Notes: generated by a model from the sequence alone, not told the origin. Shown: positions 14,563-22,159, numbered from the stretch's first letter. The stretch is 47,572 bases of DNA from a virus (IMGVR_UViG_3300008262_000117:1-47572); one strand, 5' to 3'. A program made the numbers and translations.

Positions 14563-15018
14563 ATGCTAGATAACACGAAAGAAGTTCAGGGCGTAGGAGT
14601 TTATGCAGAGTTCCGTAAGCCCGGAGCAACAATGCAAATAATCATCACCCCTGATGGTTACACAACAGATGGCAAAGATGTTCCTGCCAATTTGTTTCGC
14701 AGAGTGGTAACACCTGCTTCCCCAAAGAAACAATGGCGTAACTCTCCAATACCTAATCACGCAATAACTGAATTAGGTGGAGTAATGCTTGATGATGAAA
14801 AGAAAGAAGCGTTTGCTACTCAAAGATTGTTTTTCGCTATGGATTTGTTTGATGCGATAAACAATGGTGGTTGGCAGATTGTAAAAGATGCTTTCCTTGT
14901 GGAAGTATCAAAAAAGGATTTAGAAGAAATCCGAACAGGTAAGACACCCAACAAGTTGCTTTATCGCATTGGTTTAGTGCGTGAAGCAAGCGAGTTCCCT
15001 GAAGAACTCATAGCGTAG
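14563..15018 (+). CDS. hypothetical protein, 151 aa
   Basis: Unrecognised; mixed composition with an N-terminal beta-rich part (VGVYAEFRKPGATMQIIITPDG) and a helical C-terminal half. The AACGACGAAAGGA leader precedes ATG 14563. It probably shares a transcript with the AAA+ gene downstream. Confidence 0.75.
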   Translation: MLDNTKEVQGVGVYAEFRKPGATMQIIITPDGYTTDGKDVPANLFRRVVTPASPKKQWRNSPIPNHAITELGGVMLDDEKKEAFATQRLFFAMDLFDAINNGGWQIVKDAFLVEVSKKDLEEIRTGKTPNKLLYRIGLVREASEFPEELIA

Positions 15019-15038
15019 AGAGAAAAGGACATAGGGAA

Positions 15039-16082
15039 ATGGAAAATGTAAATCTTAGAGAAAAATACTCTTCACTAGGTGGGAGTAGCACACTATGGCA
15101 ATTCGCTGAAGAAGTTGTTGCACAGGCAGTATCTGAGAGTTCAACAAAAACTCTTTCAGCAGTAGTGAACCCTGCGGGGCGTTATGTTGCTCGCGCAAGT
15201 GGTTCTGACAGAGCGCCACGCAAGTCAAAGCAAGTTATTAGTGTCGAGAGTATGGAAGGCGCTGAGTCTTATGCTCGACCAAATGGCGATTTGTATTTTG
15301 GTCGCAAGTGGGGCGAACACTCAGATGTTATGGCACTTCGCAAAGCGAGAGAAATGACAATGAAGTCTTTCGCAGGTGAAGGTGGTTCTCCAATGTTCGC
15401 ACTTATTTATGGCGCTCCGGGTTGCGGAAAAACTGCGATGGTCGAAGCAGCGTTTGGTGAAGATGTTGTCACACTTATGGGAACAGGTGACACAGAAGTC
15501 GCTGACTTAGTTGGTGGCTATGTCCAAACTCCAAGTGGTGGTTTCGATTGGGTTGATGGTGGTTTGATAGATGCCGCCGTCAATGGCAAAGTTTATTTCA
15601 TTGACGAAATTGGTTTGATTGACCCAAAGGTTTTGTCACTTGCTTATGGTTTGATGGACGGACGACGCGAGTTAGTTGTCACCGCAAATCCTGAGCGTGG
15701 CACTATCAAGGCTCACGAAAACTTTTTCGTAGTCGCTGCGACAAATCCAAATGCTCCGGGAGTTAGACTTTCTGAAGCGTTGTTATCTCGTTTCACTATT
15801 CAAGTTGAAATGACTACTGATTGGGCGCTCGCAAAAAAGCTTGGAGTTCCAACTGCGATGGTTACTGCTTCACAAAATCTTGCTAAGAAGCAAGTATCAA
15901 ATGAAGTTTCTTGGTCTCCACAAATGCGAGAACTTATTGCTTTCCGAGATGTTGCGAAAACTTTTGGCAATACTTTCGCTATCTCGAACCTTCTTGCCTC
16001 TGCCCCCGAAATAGACAGACCTGTCGTTGCCGATGTGCTGACAAGGGCTTATGGGGAAGAGGTCAAGCCAGCGAAAATCTAA
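15039..16082 (+). CDS. MoxR/CobS-type AAA+ ATPase, 347 aa
   Basis: All core motifs are present: Walker A GAPGCGKT (125-132), Walker B VYFIDE (185-190), sensor-1 Asn in ATNPN (about 236) and an arginine finger in LLSRF (about 251). The order matches the MoxR and CobS chelatase-related ATPases, which work as hexamers with a VWA-domain partner to remodel or assemble a target complex. The VWA partner is the next gene. The target is unknown. The first 80 residues are phage-specific. Confidence 0.92.
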   Translation: MENVNLREKYSSLGGSSTLWQFAEEVVAQAVSESSTKTLSAVVNPAGRYVARASGSDRAPRKSKQVISVESMEGAESYARPNGDLYFGRKWGEHSDVMALRKAREMTMKSFAGEGGSPMFALIYGAPGCGKTAMVEAAFGEDVVTLMGTGDTEVADLVGGYVQTPSGGFDWVDGGLIDAAVNGKVYFIDEIGLIDPKVLSLAYGLMDGRRELVVTANPERGTIKAHENFFVVAATNPNAPGVRLSEALLSRFTIQVEMTTDWALAKKLGVPTAMVTASQNLAKKQVSNEVSWSPQMRELIAFRDVAKTFGNTFAISNLLASAPEIDRPVVADVLTRAYGEEVKPAKI

Positions 16083-16111
16083 CCCCTATGTCGGATTTTC
16101 GTTGAACAGGT

Positions 16112-16141
16112 GGGGGGCGCTTCATTGGGTGTCGCGCCCCC
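16112..16141 (+). terminator. GC-rich hairpin
   Basis: GGGGGCGC (16113-16120) pairs with GCGCCCCC (16134-16141), with a 13-base loop, between the ATPase and VWA genes. No clear T-run, so possibly an attenuator. Confidence 0.55.
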
Positions 16142-16153
16142 TACTCTCCCTAC

Positions 16154-16181
16154 TTGACACCCAAAGCATTTTCATTATAGT
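16154..16181 (+). promoter_or_regulatory. promoter TTGACA-16-TATAGT
   Basis: A consensus -35 and a strong -10 upstream of the VWA gene. The spacer lacks the GCAGGAAG element of the other promoters, so it may be regulated differently. Confidence 0.75.
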
Positions 16182-16225
16182 ATTTACCTGTCTCGGACAA
16201 AGACATAAATGGAAGGAACGACGAA

Positions 16226-17995
16226 ATGGCACACATAAAGATTTCTGCCACTAGAGCAGAGTCCACTCCGAAAGAGTGGTTAGGCGTAGGCGCACAGATA
16301 GGCGAACTTGTAAATACTTGGTCTGATAGGTCAGACCTAATCGCTTATGTAGGTGAAGGTGCAGGTGGTAGCGCACCAGCGTGTTACAACCCTGCGCTCG
16401 CAGAGGTTGAAGTAAATACAGAGATTGCGTTTGGCAAAGTAACAACTCCAATGATGGTTGGAGATTTACGCGAGCGCACTCAGCAGTATGAGTTTCCTAA
16501 AGCAACAGGCGCAATACTTCACGAAGCGTTTCACGCAAAGTTTTCTATTTTTGACATACCAAAGGCTCACAAAGATTTAGAAAAAGATGAAGTTGAAGCT
16601 TTGATGTTACTTGAAGAAGGTCGCATTGAAACTCAGGGTGTTTGGCACAAACCTGACTCTCTAAACTTTCTACGCTCTTGCGCGATGGAAATAGTTATCG
16701 CAGATGCAAAAGAAATGGAAGCAAGCACTTCAACTACTCAAAGTTGCGCTAGTGCGATTGGTTTAGTGTTGGCTCGCGTTGATGCGGGCATCATAGATGC
16801 TGATGAAGTTGCAGGTATCGAAAAGCAGGTTTTAGATTTCTTAGGTGAAGAAGTTGTTTCTAAGTTGCGAGAGATTTCTAAAACTTTCCGCGAAACTATT
16901 ATTGACTTCCCAACTCAGGGAGAAACTCTTCTCTATCCATTAGCAAAAGAGTGGGCGAAGATTATTCGCGATGTGAAAGAAGAGAAGGGCGAGAAAGATG
17001 AGCAGATGGCTCAGGCTTTCGCTCAGGCTCTTATGGAAGCATTAGAAGAGGCTTCAGATGAAATGTCAGTTTCAACAAGTATGGCGCTATCAGACCAACA
17101 AATGTCTGAGGAAATGGCAGAGGAAGCAAAAGCAAAAGCAGACCAAGCCAAAGAAGAAAATGACAACAAAGATGTGGCAAAAAAAGTTTTCAATAAATCC
17201 ACAACAGAAACAGGTGGAAACACAAACTCGACTCTTGTAGAAGTTCGTAAGCCAACTAGCGCAGAGCGCATCGCGGCAGTTACGATTTCTAAGATGCTAG
17301 AAAAAGCAAAGTATCGTGACAGAGATGCGACAGAGATTACTTCAATTATTCCTCCCGGAAGATTGCGCTCTCGCGCACTCGTCCAAAATGCCGCGATGAA
17401 GTCACGCGGAATTGTGCAACAAACAGAAGCGTGGCGTCGCACAGTTCGTAAGCAGACAGAAGAAACAACTCTTACAGTTGGCGTGATGGTGGACATTTCA
17501 GGTTCTATGGGAGATGCGATGAAGCCAATGGCTACAACTGCGTGGGTTATGTCTGAAGCAACTCGCAGAGTTCAAGGAAGATGTGCGATGGTTTATTATG
17601 GTTCAGATGTTTTTCCTACCTTGAAGGCAGGACAACACCTTGAAGAAGTTCGTGTCTATTCTGCGAGCGACTCAACTGAAAAGTTTGACAAAGCATTTCG
17701 CGCACTTGATGGCGCACTAAATCTTCTCAATGGAAGTGGCGCTCGCTTACTTGTAATTGTTTCAGATGGACAATACACACACGAAGAAAAAATAAAGGCT
17801 CGTCATTGGACAAAGCGTTGCGCCGAGTCAGGCGTTGCGGTTCTATGGCTTCCTTTTGATGGCGGTCATTACGCCAAGTCTTTACTCGATAATAAATCGG
17901 GCGTGGTAATGTCAGGTGTGCTTGACCCTGTATCGGCTTCCGTAGAAATCGGAAGGACGGCAGAGCGAGTTCTAACAAATGTGGGAACGCGGTAG
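16226..17995 (+). CDS. VWA-domain partner protein with HExxH motif, 589 aa
   Basis: The N-terminal half contains HEAFH (99-103), the zinc-metallopeptidase HExxH signature, followed by an LLEEGRIE helix (about 128-135) that could give a third ligand. The middle (about 250-325) is a highly charged coiled coil. The C-terminal third is a von Willebrand A domain with a complete MIDAS, DISGS (423-427), and a later VSDG. MoxR-VWA pairs act as chaperone or chelatase systems, and CobT is the VWA subunit of cobalt chelatase, but CobT lacks HExxH as far as I know. Hence a metal-dependent protease or remodelling role is equally possible. Confidence 0.88.
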   Translation: MAHIKISATRAESTPKEWLGVGAQIGELVNTWSDRSDLIAYVGEGAGGSAPACYNPALAEVEVNTEIAFGKVTTPMMVGDLRERTQQYEFPKATGAILHEAFHAKFSIFDIPKAHKDLEKDEVEALMLLEEGRIETQGVWHKPDSLNFLRSCAMEIVIADAKEMEASTSTTQSCASAIGLVLARVDAGIIDADEVAGIEKQVLDFLGEEVVSKLREISKTFRETIIDFPTQGETLLYPLAKEWAKIIRDVKEEKGEKDEQMAQAFAQALMEALEEASDEMSVSTSMALSDQQMSEEMAEEAKAKADQAKEENDNKDVAKKVFNKSTTETGGNTNSTLVEVRKPTSAERIAAVTISKMLEKAKYRDRDATEITSIIPPGRLRSRALVQNAAMKSRGIVQQTEAWRRTVRKQTEETTLTVGVMVDISGSMGDAMKPMATTAWVMSEATRRVQGRCAMVYYGSDVFPTLKAGQHLEEVRVYSASDSTEKFDKAFRALDGALNLLNGSGARLLVIVSDGQYTHEEKIKARHWTKRCAESGVAVLWLPFDGGHYAKSLLDNKSGVVMSGVLDPVSASVEIGRTAERVLTNVGTR

Positions 17996-18070
17996 CAATA
18001 CGGCGAACTCTCAACCTGAGTCTTGTTATGCGTCCTTCCAGCGCGTTGTCCAAACAAGATGAAGGTAAAA

Positions 18071-18105
18071 GTGGAAGCCCCGTCGGTCACGGCGGGGTTT
18101 CCCAC
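18071..18105 (+). terminator. hairpin after the VWA gene
   Basis: GTGG and CCCCG pair with CGGGG and CCCAC around a GTCGGTCAC loop, with a TTT bulge; likely a terminator or processing site. The AACGACGAAAGG leader follows at once. Confidence 0.55.
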
Positions 18106-18128
18106 CAAACGACGAAAGGCGGGTAAAA

Positions 18129-18581
18129 ATGGACGGCATACAACCACTACTTGACAATGTAGGTGCAACAGTTGAGTGGGATAGCGGTTTGCCGATGCAC
18201 GAAGATAAACGGGACGCGATGTTTTATTGCGACGGCAACTCTTCACGATTTGTGGCAGGGGTAAAAATAGCTGAGTTCTCGGTAGACATTTATTGCGACG
18301 GCATCACCGATGTTCGTGATAGAACAAATGGCCAGCGTTATACATACGGCGGGGATTTAATAATGCACGACTACACGACGGACGAGTTGTTAAATCAGGC
18401 AACCGAAAGCGGTGACTTAGAGATTGTCAATAACAGTTGGTTCGATTTGTATTGTGATGGCGAGCATCTTGATACGGTGACGCACGATGTGTGGGACGCA
18501 ATACGGAGTGCTATTTCTTGGTTACAAGAAGAGAAGCAAAACGCACAAGCCATTGAAAATGTTGGCTTGGAGATGGTGTAA
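18129..18581 (+). CDS. hypothetical protein, 150 aa
   Basis: Not recognised. A repeated short pattern stands out: MFYCDG, DIYCDG and DLYCDGEH at about residues 32, 53 and 107, suggesting internal beta-hairpin repeats. Preceded by AACGACGAAAGGCGGGTAAAA; a GGGTAAAAAT copy overlaps the start codon, and another lies inside the gene at 18258. Confidence 0.75.
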   Translation: MDGIQPLLDNVGATVEWDSGLPMHEDKRDAMFYCDGNSSRFVAGVKIAEFSVDIYCDGITDVRDRTNGQRYTYGGDLIMHDYTTDELLNQATESGDLEIVNNSWFDLYCDGEHLDTVTHDVWDAIRSAISWLQEEKQNAQAIENVGLEMV

Positions 18582-18613
18582 CGGGTAAAAATAACGGGTA
18601 GGAGAAAACGACG

Positions 18614-19099
18614 ATGGCAAGAGTTATTCAGTTGATGTTGGTAGAAGCAGAAAGCGCAGAAGACGCAAAGCGGTCTGTTCTTGGTTTGCTTGAAGGTGAT
18701 GGTTCGCCTACACCTGATTGGTCGGATTATCACGATGTAGTTGAGTTCTTCGACAAGGAAGAAGCGGTTCCCTACTCAACAACCATTGGCAAGATGATGT
18801 TTAACGAGATGGTTGCAGAACGGGAAGCTGAACTGAAGAGGTATTACGACCGGGTAAAAAATTTCGATTTGAAAAAATCTGTTGAAAATTACGACCCGTT
18901 CAAGTCAGGTGGTTACACAGAAGATGACTTCCGTATCTATGAGATTAGAAAGATAGCCAGCATCTTGGAAGATAGATGGACTATGGATAGTGCCGTCTAT
19001 GACCTAGAAACTTGGTCAGCAAATCTCAAAGCCTTTAGAGAGCGTTGCGAACTTGCCCCTGAGATGCAATACCTAGTTGCGGTGAGTTTCCACCACTAA
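18614..19099 (+). CDS. hypothetical protein, 161 aa
   Basis: Unrecognised, mostly helical and charged. The short leader contains AACGACG directly before ATG 18614, with GGAG further up. One GGGTAAAAAA copy lies in frame at 18852 (encoding RVKN). Likely co-transcribed with the gene at 18129. Confidence 0.75.
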   Translation: MARVIQLMLVEAESAEDAKRSVLGLLEGDGSPTPDWSDYHDVVEFFDKEEAVPYSTTIGKMMFNEMVAEREAELKRYYDRVKNFDLKKSVENYDPFKSGGYTEDDFRIYEIRKIASILEDRWTMDSAVYDLETWSANLKAFRERCELAPEMQYLVAVSFHH

Positions 19100-19122
19100 G
19101 CGACACGCCCAGCAAAATGTGT

Positions 19123-19151
19123 TTGACAAGAGTGCAGGGAAGTGCAAGAAT
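19123..19151 (+). promoter_or_regulatory. promoter TTGACA with GTGCAGGGAAGTG spacer
   Basis: A family promoter with spacer element GCAGGGAAG and AAGAAT just before ACTTCC, which forms a GGAAG...CTTCC dyad with the spacer. GCGACACGC lies at 19101, as near two other family promoters. Confidence 0.7.
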
Positions 19152-19176
19152 ACTTCCAACGACGAAAGGAGTAGAA

Positions 19177-19284
19177 ATGGCGAAAAAACCCGTCATTATT
19201 TACATACATTGTTGGAGATGCGGAAGCCCGTTCTCCATCAAGGAAAGTGATTACACACATCACGCAGGGTGCGGTAAATGCTAA
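19177..19284 (+). CDS. zinc-ribbon microprotein, 35 aa
   Basis: Encodes HCWRCG (C12, C15), HH (28-29) and CGKC (C32, C35) after a short hydrophobic strand, a minimal zinc ribbon. It has the full AACGACGAAAGGAG leader and its own promoter. It overlaps the next start by 7 bases. Function unknown. Confidence 0.75.
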   Translation: MAKKPVIIYIHCWRCGSPFSIKESDYTHHAGCGKC

Positions 19285-19430
19285 GCGTTTGCGTTAGATG
19301 CGGTTGGGAACTCCATCAAGACTTTGGGTGGGTAGATGCCTTTGGCGAACTCACTTGTTCAGATGGTATAGCCCATCAACCATCAAAAGTATCAAAACTT
19401 GTTACCAAATCGTTACCAAAAAGTGCTTGA
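19278..19430 (+). CDS. zinc-binding microprotein, 50 aa
   Basis: CVRCGWELHQDFGWVD followed by a single C and a H (about C5, C8, C27, H33) gives one zinc site. The tail (VTKSLPKSA) is encoded over a TTGTTACCAAATCGTTACCA element that recurs upstream of the promoter at 28626. ATG overlaps the previous gene's end. Confidence 0.65.
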   Translation: MLSVCVRCGWELHQDFGWVDAFGELTCSDGIAHQPSKVSKLVTKSLPKSA

Positions 19431-19436
19431 CTTGAC

Positions 19437-19466
19437 TTGACAGATGTCAGGAAGGTCGTGTAATGT
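19437..19466 (+). promoter_or_regulatory. promoter TTGACA-18-TAATGT with TCAGGAAGG, structured leader
   Basis: The predicted RNA starts near 19473-19475, where TCAGG-GAAA-CCTGA (19475-19488) forms a 5 bp hairpin with a GNRA-type loop. A second stem from CTCTC and GAGAG follows at about 19492-19515. The leader is about 70 bases long. Confidence 0.75.
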
Positions 19467-19544
19467 TCTATCTATCAGGGAAACCTGAGAACCTCTCTGA
19501 GGAAGTCTCTGAGAGAAATGACGAAATGAAAAGGAGTCTTAGTT

Positions 19545-19907
19545 ATGTCTAAGGCAACAGTTACAAAGACAGTAGCAACACCAGCAGTAGTAGAAGTAAC
19601 AACCACAGTTGAGACAAAAGCAAATGCCGTTTATCTCGACAAAGCAACCCAGATTGTGATTGAGCAGTTCATTGAAAAGCGTGACCTCATTACAAAGATG
19701 GAAAAAGAAAAGAAGGAACTAGAGGCACAAATCAAGACTTATCTTGGTGAGGCTACACAGGGACTTCTACCAGATGGAACTCTCCGTCTTGAAGTATCAC
19801 ACCGCGAGCGTCGCGGTATTGACACCGAAGCCCTAAAGACCGCCTTTCCAGAGGCATACGAAGCAACACAAACCCTTAGCAAGTATGTGGTGCTAGTCGC
19901 TAAGTAA
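19545..19907 (+). CDS. coiled-coil protein, 120 aa, recombination-accessory-like
   Basis: It has a Thr/Val-rich N-terminus, a charged coiled coil (IEKRDLITKMEKEKKELEAQ, about 43-62) and a C-terminal pattern LPDGTLRLEVSHRERRGID-EALK-FPEAYEA. The last pattern resembles small phage proteins encoded beside YqaJ-type exonucleases, but no exonuclease neighbour is seen here. AAGGAG precedes ATG 19545. An intrinsic terminator follows, so it is probably a strongly expressed single-gene unit. Confidence 0.7.
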   Translation: MSKATVTKTVATPAVVEVTTTVETKANAVYLDKATQIVIEQFIEKRDLITKMEKEKKELEAQIKTYLGEATQGLLPDGTLRLEVSHRERRGIDTEALKTAFPEAYEATQTLSKYVVLVAK

Positions 19908-19924
19908 AAAGCAGTAACGAGAAG

Positions 19925-19954
19925 CCCCCGCAGAGATGCGGGGGTTTTTCTTTT
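19925..19954 (+). terminator. intrinsic terminator
   Basis: CCCCCGCA / TGCGGGGG stem, with a GAGA loop and TTTTTCTTTT tail: the clearest terminator of the window. Confidence 0.95.
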
Positions 19955-19976
19955 GTCCAGATGCGTGCGGAATTGC

Positions 19977-20051
19977 GGGGTAAAAATTCCGGGAGCTGAA
20001 GCAAAAAATCCAGGTCAGCAGCAAATTCCTGCACCAGGTGCGAATAACTTT
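19977..20051 (+). repeat. GGGGTAAAAATT ... GCGAATAACTTTT composite element
   Basis: GGGGTAAAAATTCC begins at 19977; GTGCGAATAACTTTTCAATGATGCAC follows near 20039. The same order, including CAATGATGCAC, recurs at 20442-20510. The element lies between a terminator and the next family promoter. Confidence 0.6.
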
Positions 20052-20092
20052 TCAATGATGCACGGATTATTTGGTGACTTTCTTGCAAATGA

Positions 20093-20121
20093 TTGACAAA
20101 GATGCAGGAAGGTGTTAGATT
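20093..20121 (+). promoter_or_regulatory. promoter TTGACA-17-TAGATT with TGCAGGAAGGTG
   Basis: The best member of the family: perfect -35, the spacer element TGCAGGAAGGTG, a good -10 and a downstream ACTTCC that forms a GGAAG/CTTCC dyad. The AACGACGAAAGGA leader follows. Confidence 0.85.
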
Positions 20122-20148
20122 ACTTCCAACAACGACGAAAGGATTGTT

Positions 20149-20367
20149 ATGGCAAAGCCAAGTGTTACCAAAGTAAAGAACTGGGAAGTTGTCTATGACA
20201 GCGACTTAGTATCAGTTGCAGTTGGGACAGCAGAGTTTCACCAAGACTATTGGGCAGTTACAAACAAAGTAACAAAGAAAAAGAAGTATTACTACGGAGA
20301 GATGGCTTGGGCAGACTCCCGTCGTGAAGCAAGTGACATTGACTTCGGAGCGTGGAGTATTAACTAA
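20149..20367 (+). CDS. hypothetical protein, 72 aa
   Basis: Small beta-rich-looking protein (WEVVYDSDLVSVAVG; YWAVTNKVTKKKKYYYGEM), unrecognised. Single-gene unit with family promoter and intrinsic terminator. Confidence 0.8.
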   Translation: MAKPSVTKVKNWEVVYDSDLVSVAVGTAEFHQDYWAVTNKVTKKKKYYYGEMAWADSRREASDIDFGAWSIN

Positions 20368-20383
20368 GCGTCGAAGAACAAGA

Positions 20384-20418
20384 ACTCCCGTGTCGAAAGA
20401 TGCGGGAGTTTTTCTTTT
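20384..20418 (+). terminator. intrinsic terminator
   Basis: ACTCCCG / CGGGAGT stem (20384-20390 with 20403-20409) and a TTTTTCTTTT tail. Confidence 0.9.
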
Positions 20419-20441
20419 GTTGGAAAGCTGCCGCTGCCGCT

Positions 20442-20510
20442 GGGGTAAAAATTTTTGATCGGCCCGGTTTATGTAATGGTGAACAACCAAACAACTTCAC
20501 AATGATGCAC
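20442..20510 (+). repeat. GGGGTAAAAATTTTTGATCG ... CCAAACAACTTC composite element
   Basis: GGGGTAAAAATTTTTGATCGG at 20442 closely matches GGGGTAAAAATTTCTGATCG at 10478. AACCAAACAACTT follows at 20485, as CTTCCAAATAACTT follows at 10519. The stretch to 20583 has no credible gene. Confidence 0.7.
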
Positions 20511-20583
20511 CTGCGGCGGAGATGGTGGGTGCGGTGGTGGTGGCGCTCGCAAAAGAAATGTTTGCGACACGCTAGAAATGAGT

Positions 20584-20613
20584 TTGACAAAGTTGCAGGT
20601 AAATGAAATGATT
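20584..20613 (+). promoter_or_regulatory. promoter TTGACA with TTGCAGGTAAATG spacer
   Basis: Family -35 and spacer variant; ATGATT (20608-20613) before ACTTTC aligns with the -10 of the 20093 promoter. The predicted RNA start falls at about 20620, where the structured RNA begins. GCGACACGC lies at about 20567. Confidence 0.65.
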
Positions 20614-20619
20614 ACTTTC

Positions 20620-20695
20620 ATACACGGAGTCCAGCAGTGGTCACCTGAACGACTTGAACTCTAGAGGGTCGGAAACAAGATGTTGCTCCGTGTAT
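20620..20695 (+). ncRNA. candidate 76-nt cloverleaf-like structured RNA
   Basis: A perfect 10 bp terminal stem, ATACACGGAG with CTCCGTGTAT, encloses three short hairpins: a CCA/TGG or CAG/CTG arm near 20631-20646, CGACT/GGTCG near 20650-20671 with a 12-base loop, and AACA/TGTT near 20673-20684. Size and order recall a tRNA, but there is no TTCGA T-loop, no 7-base anticodon loop and no usual D-stem, so it is not a normal tRNA gene. It starts at the predicted +1 and lies in the leader of the next gene. It could be a leader regulator or a separate RNA. Confidence 0.45.
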
Positions 20696-20723
20696 ACCTA
20701 AAAATGACGAGAGGACAACTCAG

Positions 20724-20966
20724 ATGGCACAGATTGAATTAACTGAAAAAGAAGCAGAACTATCTGCGATGGGTATGGCACTACTGCTTACCTTTATGCA
20801 AGAACAACTCAACAAGCATAAAAATCATAAAGATTACTCAATGGATAAGTTGTTTGCGTTAATGGAAATGTATGCAACAACAGGTGATTTGTGGGTGCGG
20901 TATCAAATGACTACAGGACTCACAAGAGAAGAGATTTCTCAATATATCTCAGAGCAGGAAGGATAA
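20724..20966 (+). CDS. hypothetical helical protein, 80 aa
   Basis: Unrecognised; helical (KEAELSAMGMALLLTFMQEQL) with a TTGLTREEISQYI segment. First gene of the 20724-22729 operon; the ATGACGAGAGGAC leader precedes it. Confidence 0.75.
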   Translation: MAQIELTEKEAELSAMGMALLLTFMQEQLNKHKNHKDYSMDKLFALMEMYATTGDLWVRYQMTTGLTREEISQYISEQEG

Positions 20967-20968
20967 AA

Positions 20969-21256
20969 ATGGCGACAGTAAAAAAGCAGATTAGACCTGA
21001 AAATGGTTTAGTAGCACCACTACCATCTAGTGCGGACAAGTTGGAGTTTATGAATTCTACTTATCCAATAGGTTTTGGTTTCTCTGAAAAAGGAAATCTA
21101 CTTATGTTTGTTCACGACCACCCAGTTGAGGGCGAAGCACCAGTTGTTCTAGAACACCTTATTGCACCGAGAGAGTTGCAAAAAATTATTGAAGCAGCAC
21201 AAGACACTTTAGATAATCTGGGTCGTCACTTGATGGGTGTAAAGCCCCGTGGGTAG
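20969..21256 (+). CDS. hypothetical protein, 95 aa
   Basis: Unrecognised. It starts at ATG 20969 behind AGGAAGGATAAAA, only 2 bases after the upstream stop. A beta-rich middle (IGFGFSEKGNLLMFVHDHP) precedes a C-terminal helix. It overlaps the next GTG start. Confidence 0.75.
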   Translation: MATVKKQIRPENGLVAPLPSSADKLEFMNSTYPIGFGFSEKGNLLMFVHDHPVEGEAPVVLEHLIAPRELQKIIEAAQDTLDNLGRHLMGVKPRG

Positions 21257-21482
21257 AAGATTTAAGAAAGTAGATGAAATAGATTTACAAATACTTTCGG
21301 ATTTAGAAGTGTTCTATAAAGAGTTTTCTATCTCAAAAAAGAGAGTAGATAGACTAATGAACTCTGCTCTAAAAAATAAAATACCTTGCAAATATATATC
21401 TGAAGTTACGGGACTTTCTCTCTACACAGTAAAAAATCTTGCGGAGAAGAAAAGAAAAGCTGAAGGGTTAAAAACAAAATGA
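21249..21482 (+). CDS. small helix-turn-helix protein, 77 aa
   Basis: A central ISEVTGLSLYTVKNLAEKKRK (about 50-70) has the spacing of a helix-turn-helix, and the protein is strongly basic, so DNA binding is likely. It could be a regulator of the repeated promoters, but nothing in the sequence shows which sites it binds. GTG start within the previous gene's end; its stop overlaps the next ATG as ATGA. Confidence 0.65.
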   Translation: MGRRFKKVDEIDLQILSDLEVFYKEFSISKKRVDRLMNSALKNKIPCKYISEVTGLSLYTVKNLAEKKRKAEGLKTK

Positions 21483-21673
21483 CAAATAAAAAAGATGCGG
21501 TAGAGCAAAACTTTGCGTTTGTAATAAAACTTTCTGGAATTGTTTCTGCTAAAAATGAGGCAGAAGCAAATAAAAAAATAAACTCGCACCTAGACGACCT
21601 AGGGGCAATAGACTCCGATAAACACGACCTGCATTGGCCTGATGTTTCTTGGGAAATGGAGTATGCACTATGA
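21479..21673 (+). CDS. hypothetical protein, 64 aa
   Basis: A small protein with a VIKLSGIVSAKNEAEANKKI segment that looks like one beta-alpha unit. ATGA overlaps on both sides. Function unknown. Confidence 0.7.
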   Translation: MTNKKDAVEQNFAFVIKLSGIVSAKNEAEANKKINSHLDDLGAIDSDKHDLHWPDVSWEMEYAL

Positions 21674-21972
21674 GCAAGGAAGTAGAAGAACTAGAAGAAC
21701 TAGAAGAAGAAGATAGCGAGTTTCTAACTGCGGGGTTAGTTGGCGAGTATCTTGAACAAGAGTTTGATGAGAACGAAATTGTTTCTTACAATATCTACAG
21801 TAAATCAGATGTTGAGTCAGACCTTGGTGTTGAAATCACAGACGAACAATGGATAAAGTTCCTTAGACTCTGGGAGAACGATGAAGTCCTCAATGAAGTC
21901 CGTGCGCAAGTGTGGCTAGAAGCAGTGGATACTATTCGTGAAGAACTCGGAATAGAAGAAGAAGAAGAGTGA
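21670..21972 (+). CDS. hypothetical very acidic protein, 100 aa
   Basis: Glu-rich at both ends (EVEELEELEEED; ELGIEEEEE). Unrecognised; could mimic DNA charge, but this is speculation. Starts with an ATGA overlap at 21670. Confidence 0.7.
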   Translation: MSKEVEELEELEEEDSEFLTAGLVGEYLEQEFDENEIVSYNIYSKSDVESDLGVEITDEQWIKFLRLWENDEVLNEVRAQVWLEAVDTIREELGIEEEEE

Positions 21973-21982
21973 AGGGGTAAAA

Positions 21983-22159
21983 ATGTCGGCAACTGAAGAC
22001 AGAAAACACTTACGGGATATGTCTATCCAAGAGTTAGAAAAGATTATTTGCGAAGAGTGCAAAGAACCTGAGAAGACACTAGACCAATACTTGTGTCCGA
22101 ACTGCTCCAAAGATGATGACAGACTCTGTGTTGATTGTTGCGGTTGTTACGATGACTGA
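21983..22159 (+). CDS. zinc-ribbon protein, 58 aa
   Basis: Three cysteine pairs are visible: CEEC (about 23-26), CPNC (about 38-41) and CVDCCGC (about 49-55), enough for one complete zinc ribbon plus a second half site. GAAGGGGTAAAA precedes ATG 21983, so a motif copy serves as the ribosome leader. It overlaps the next gene by 8 bases. Confidence 0.7.
   Translation: MSATEDRKHLRDMSIQELEKIICEECKEPEKTLDQYLCPNCSKDDDRLCVDCCGCYDD

Noticed and set aside
20400-20606. 68-residue frame with MREFFFCW start
   Set aside because: It is the terminator and composite repeat read as protein; no ribosome site.
20620-20695. Ordinary tRNA gene
   Set aside because: The size fits, but the T-loop, anticodon loop and D-stem do not; kept as a structured-RNA candidate only.
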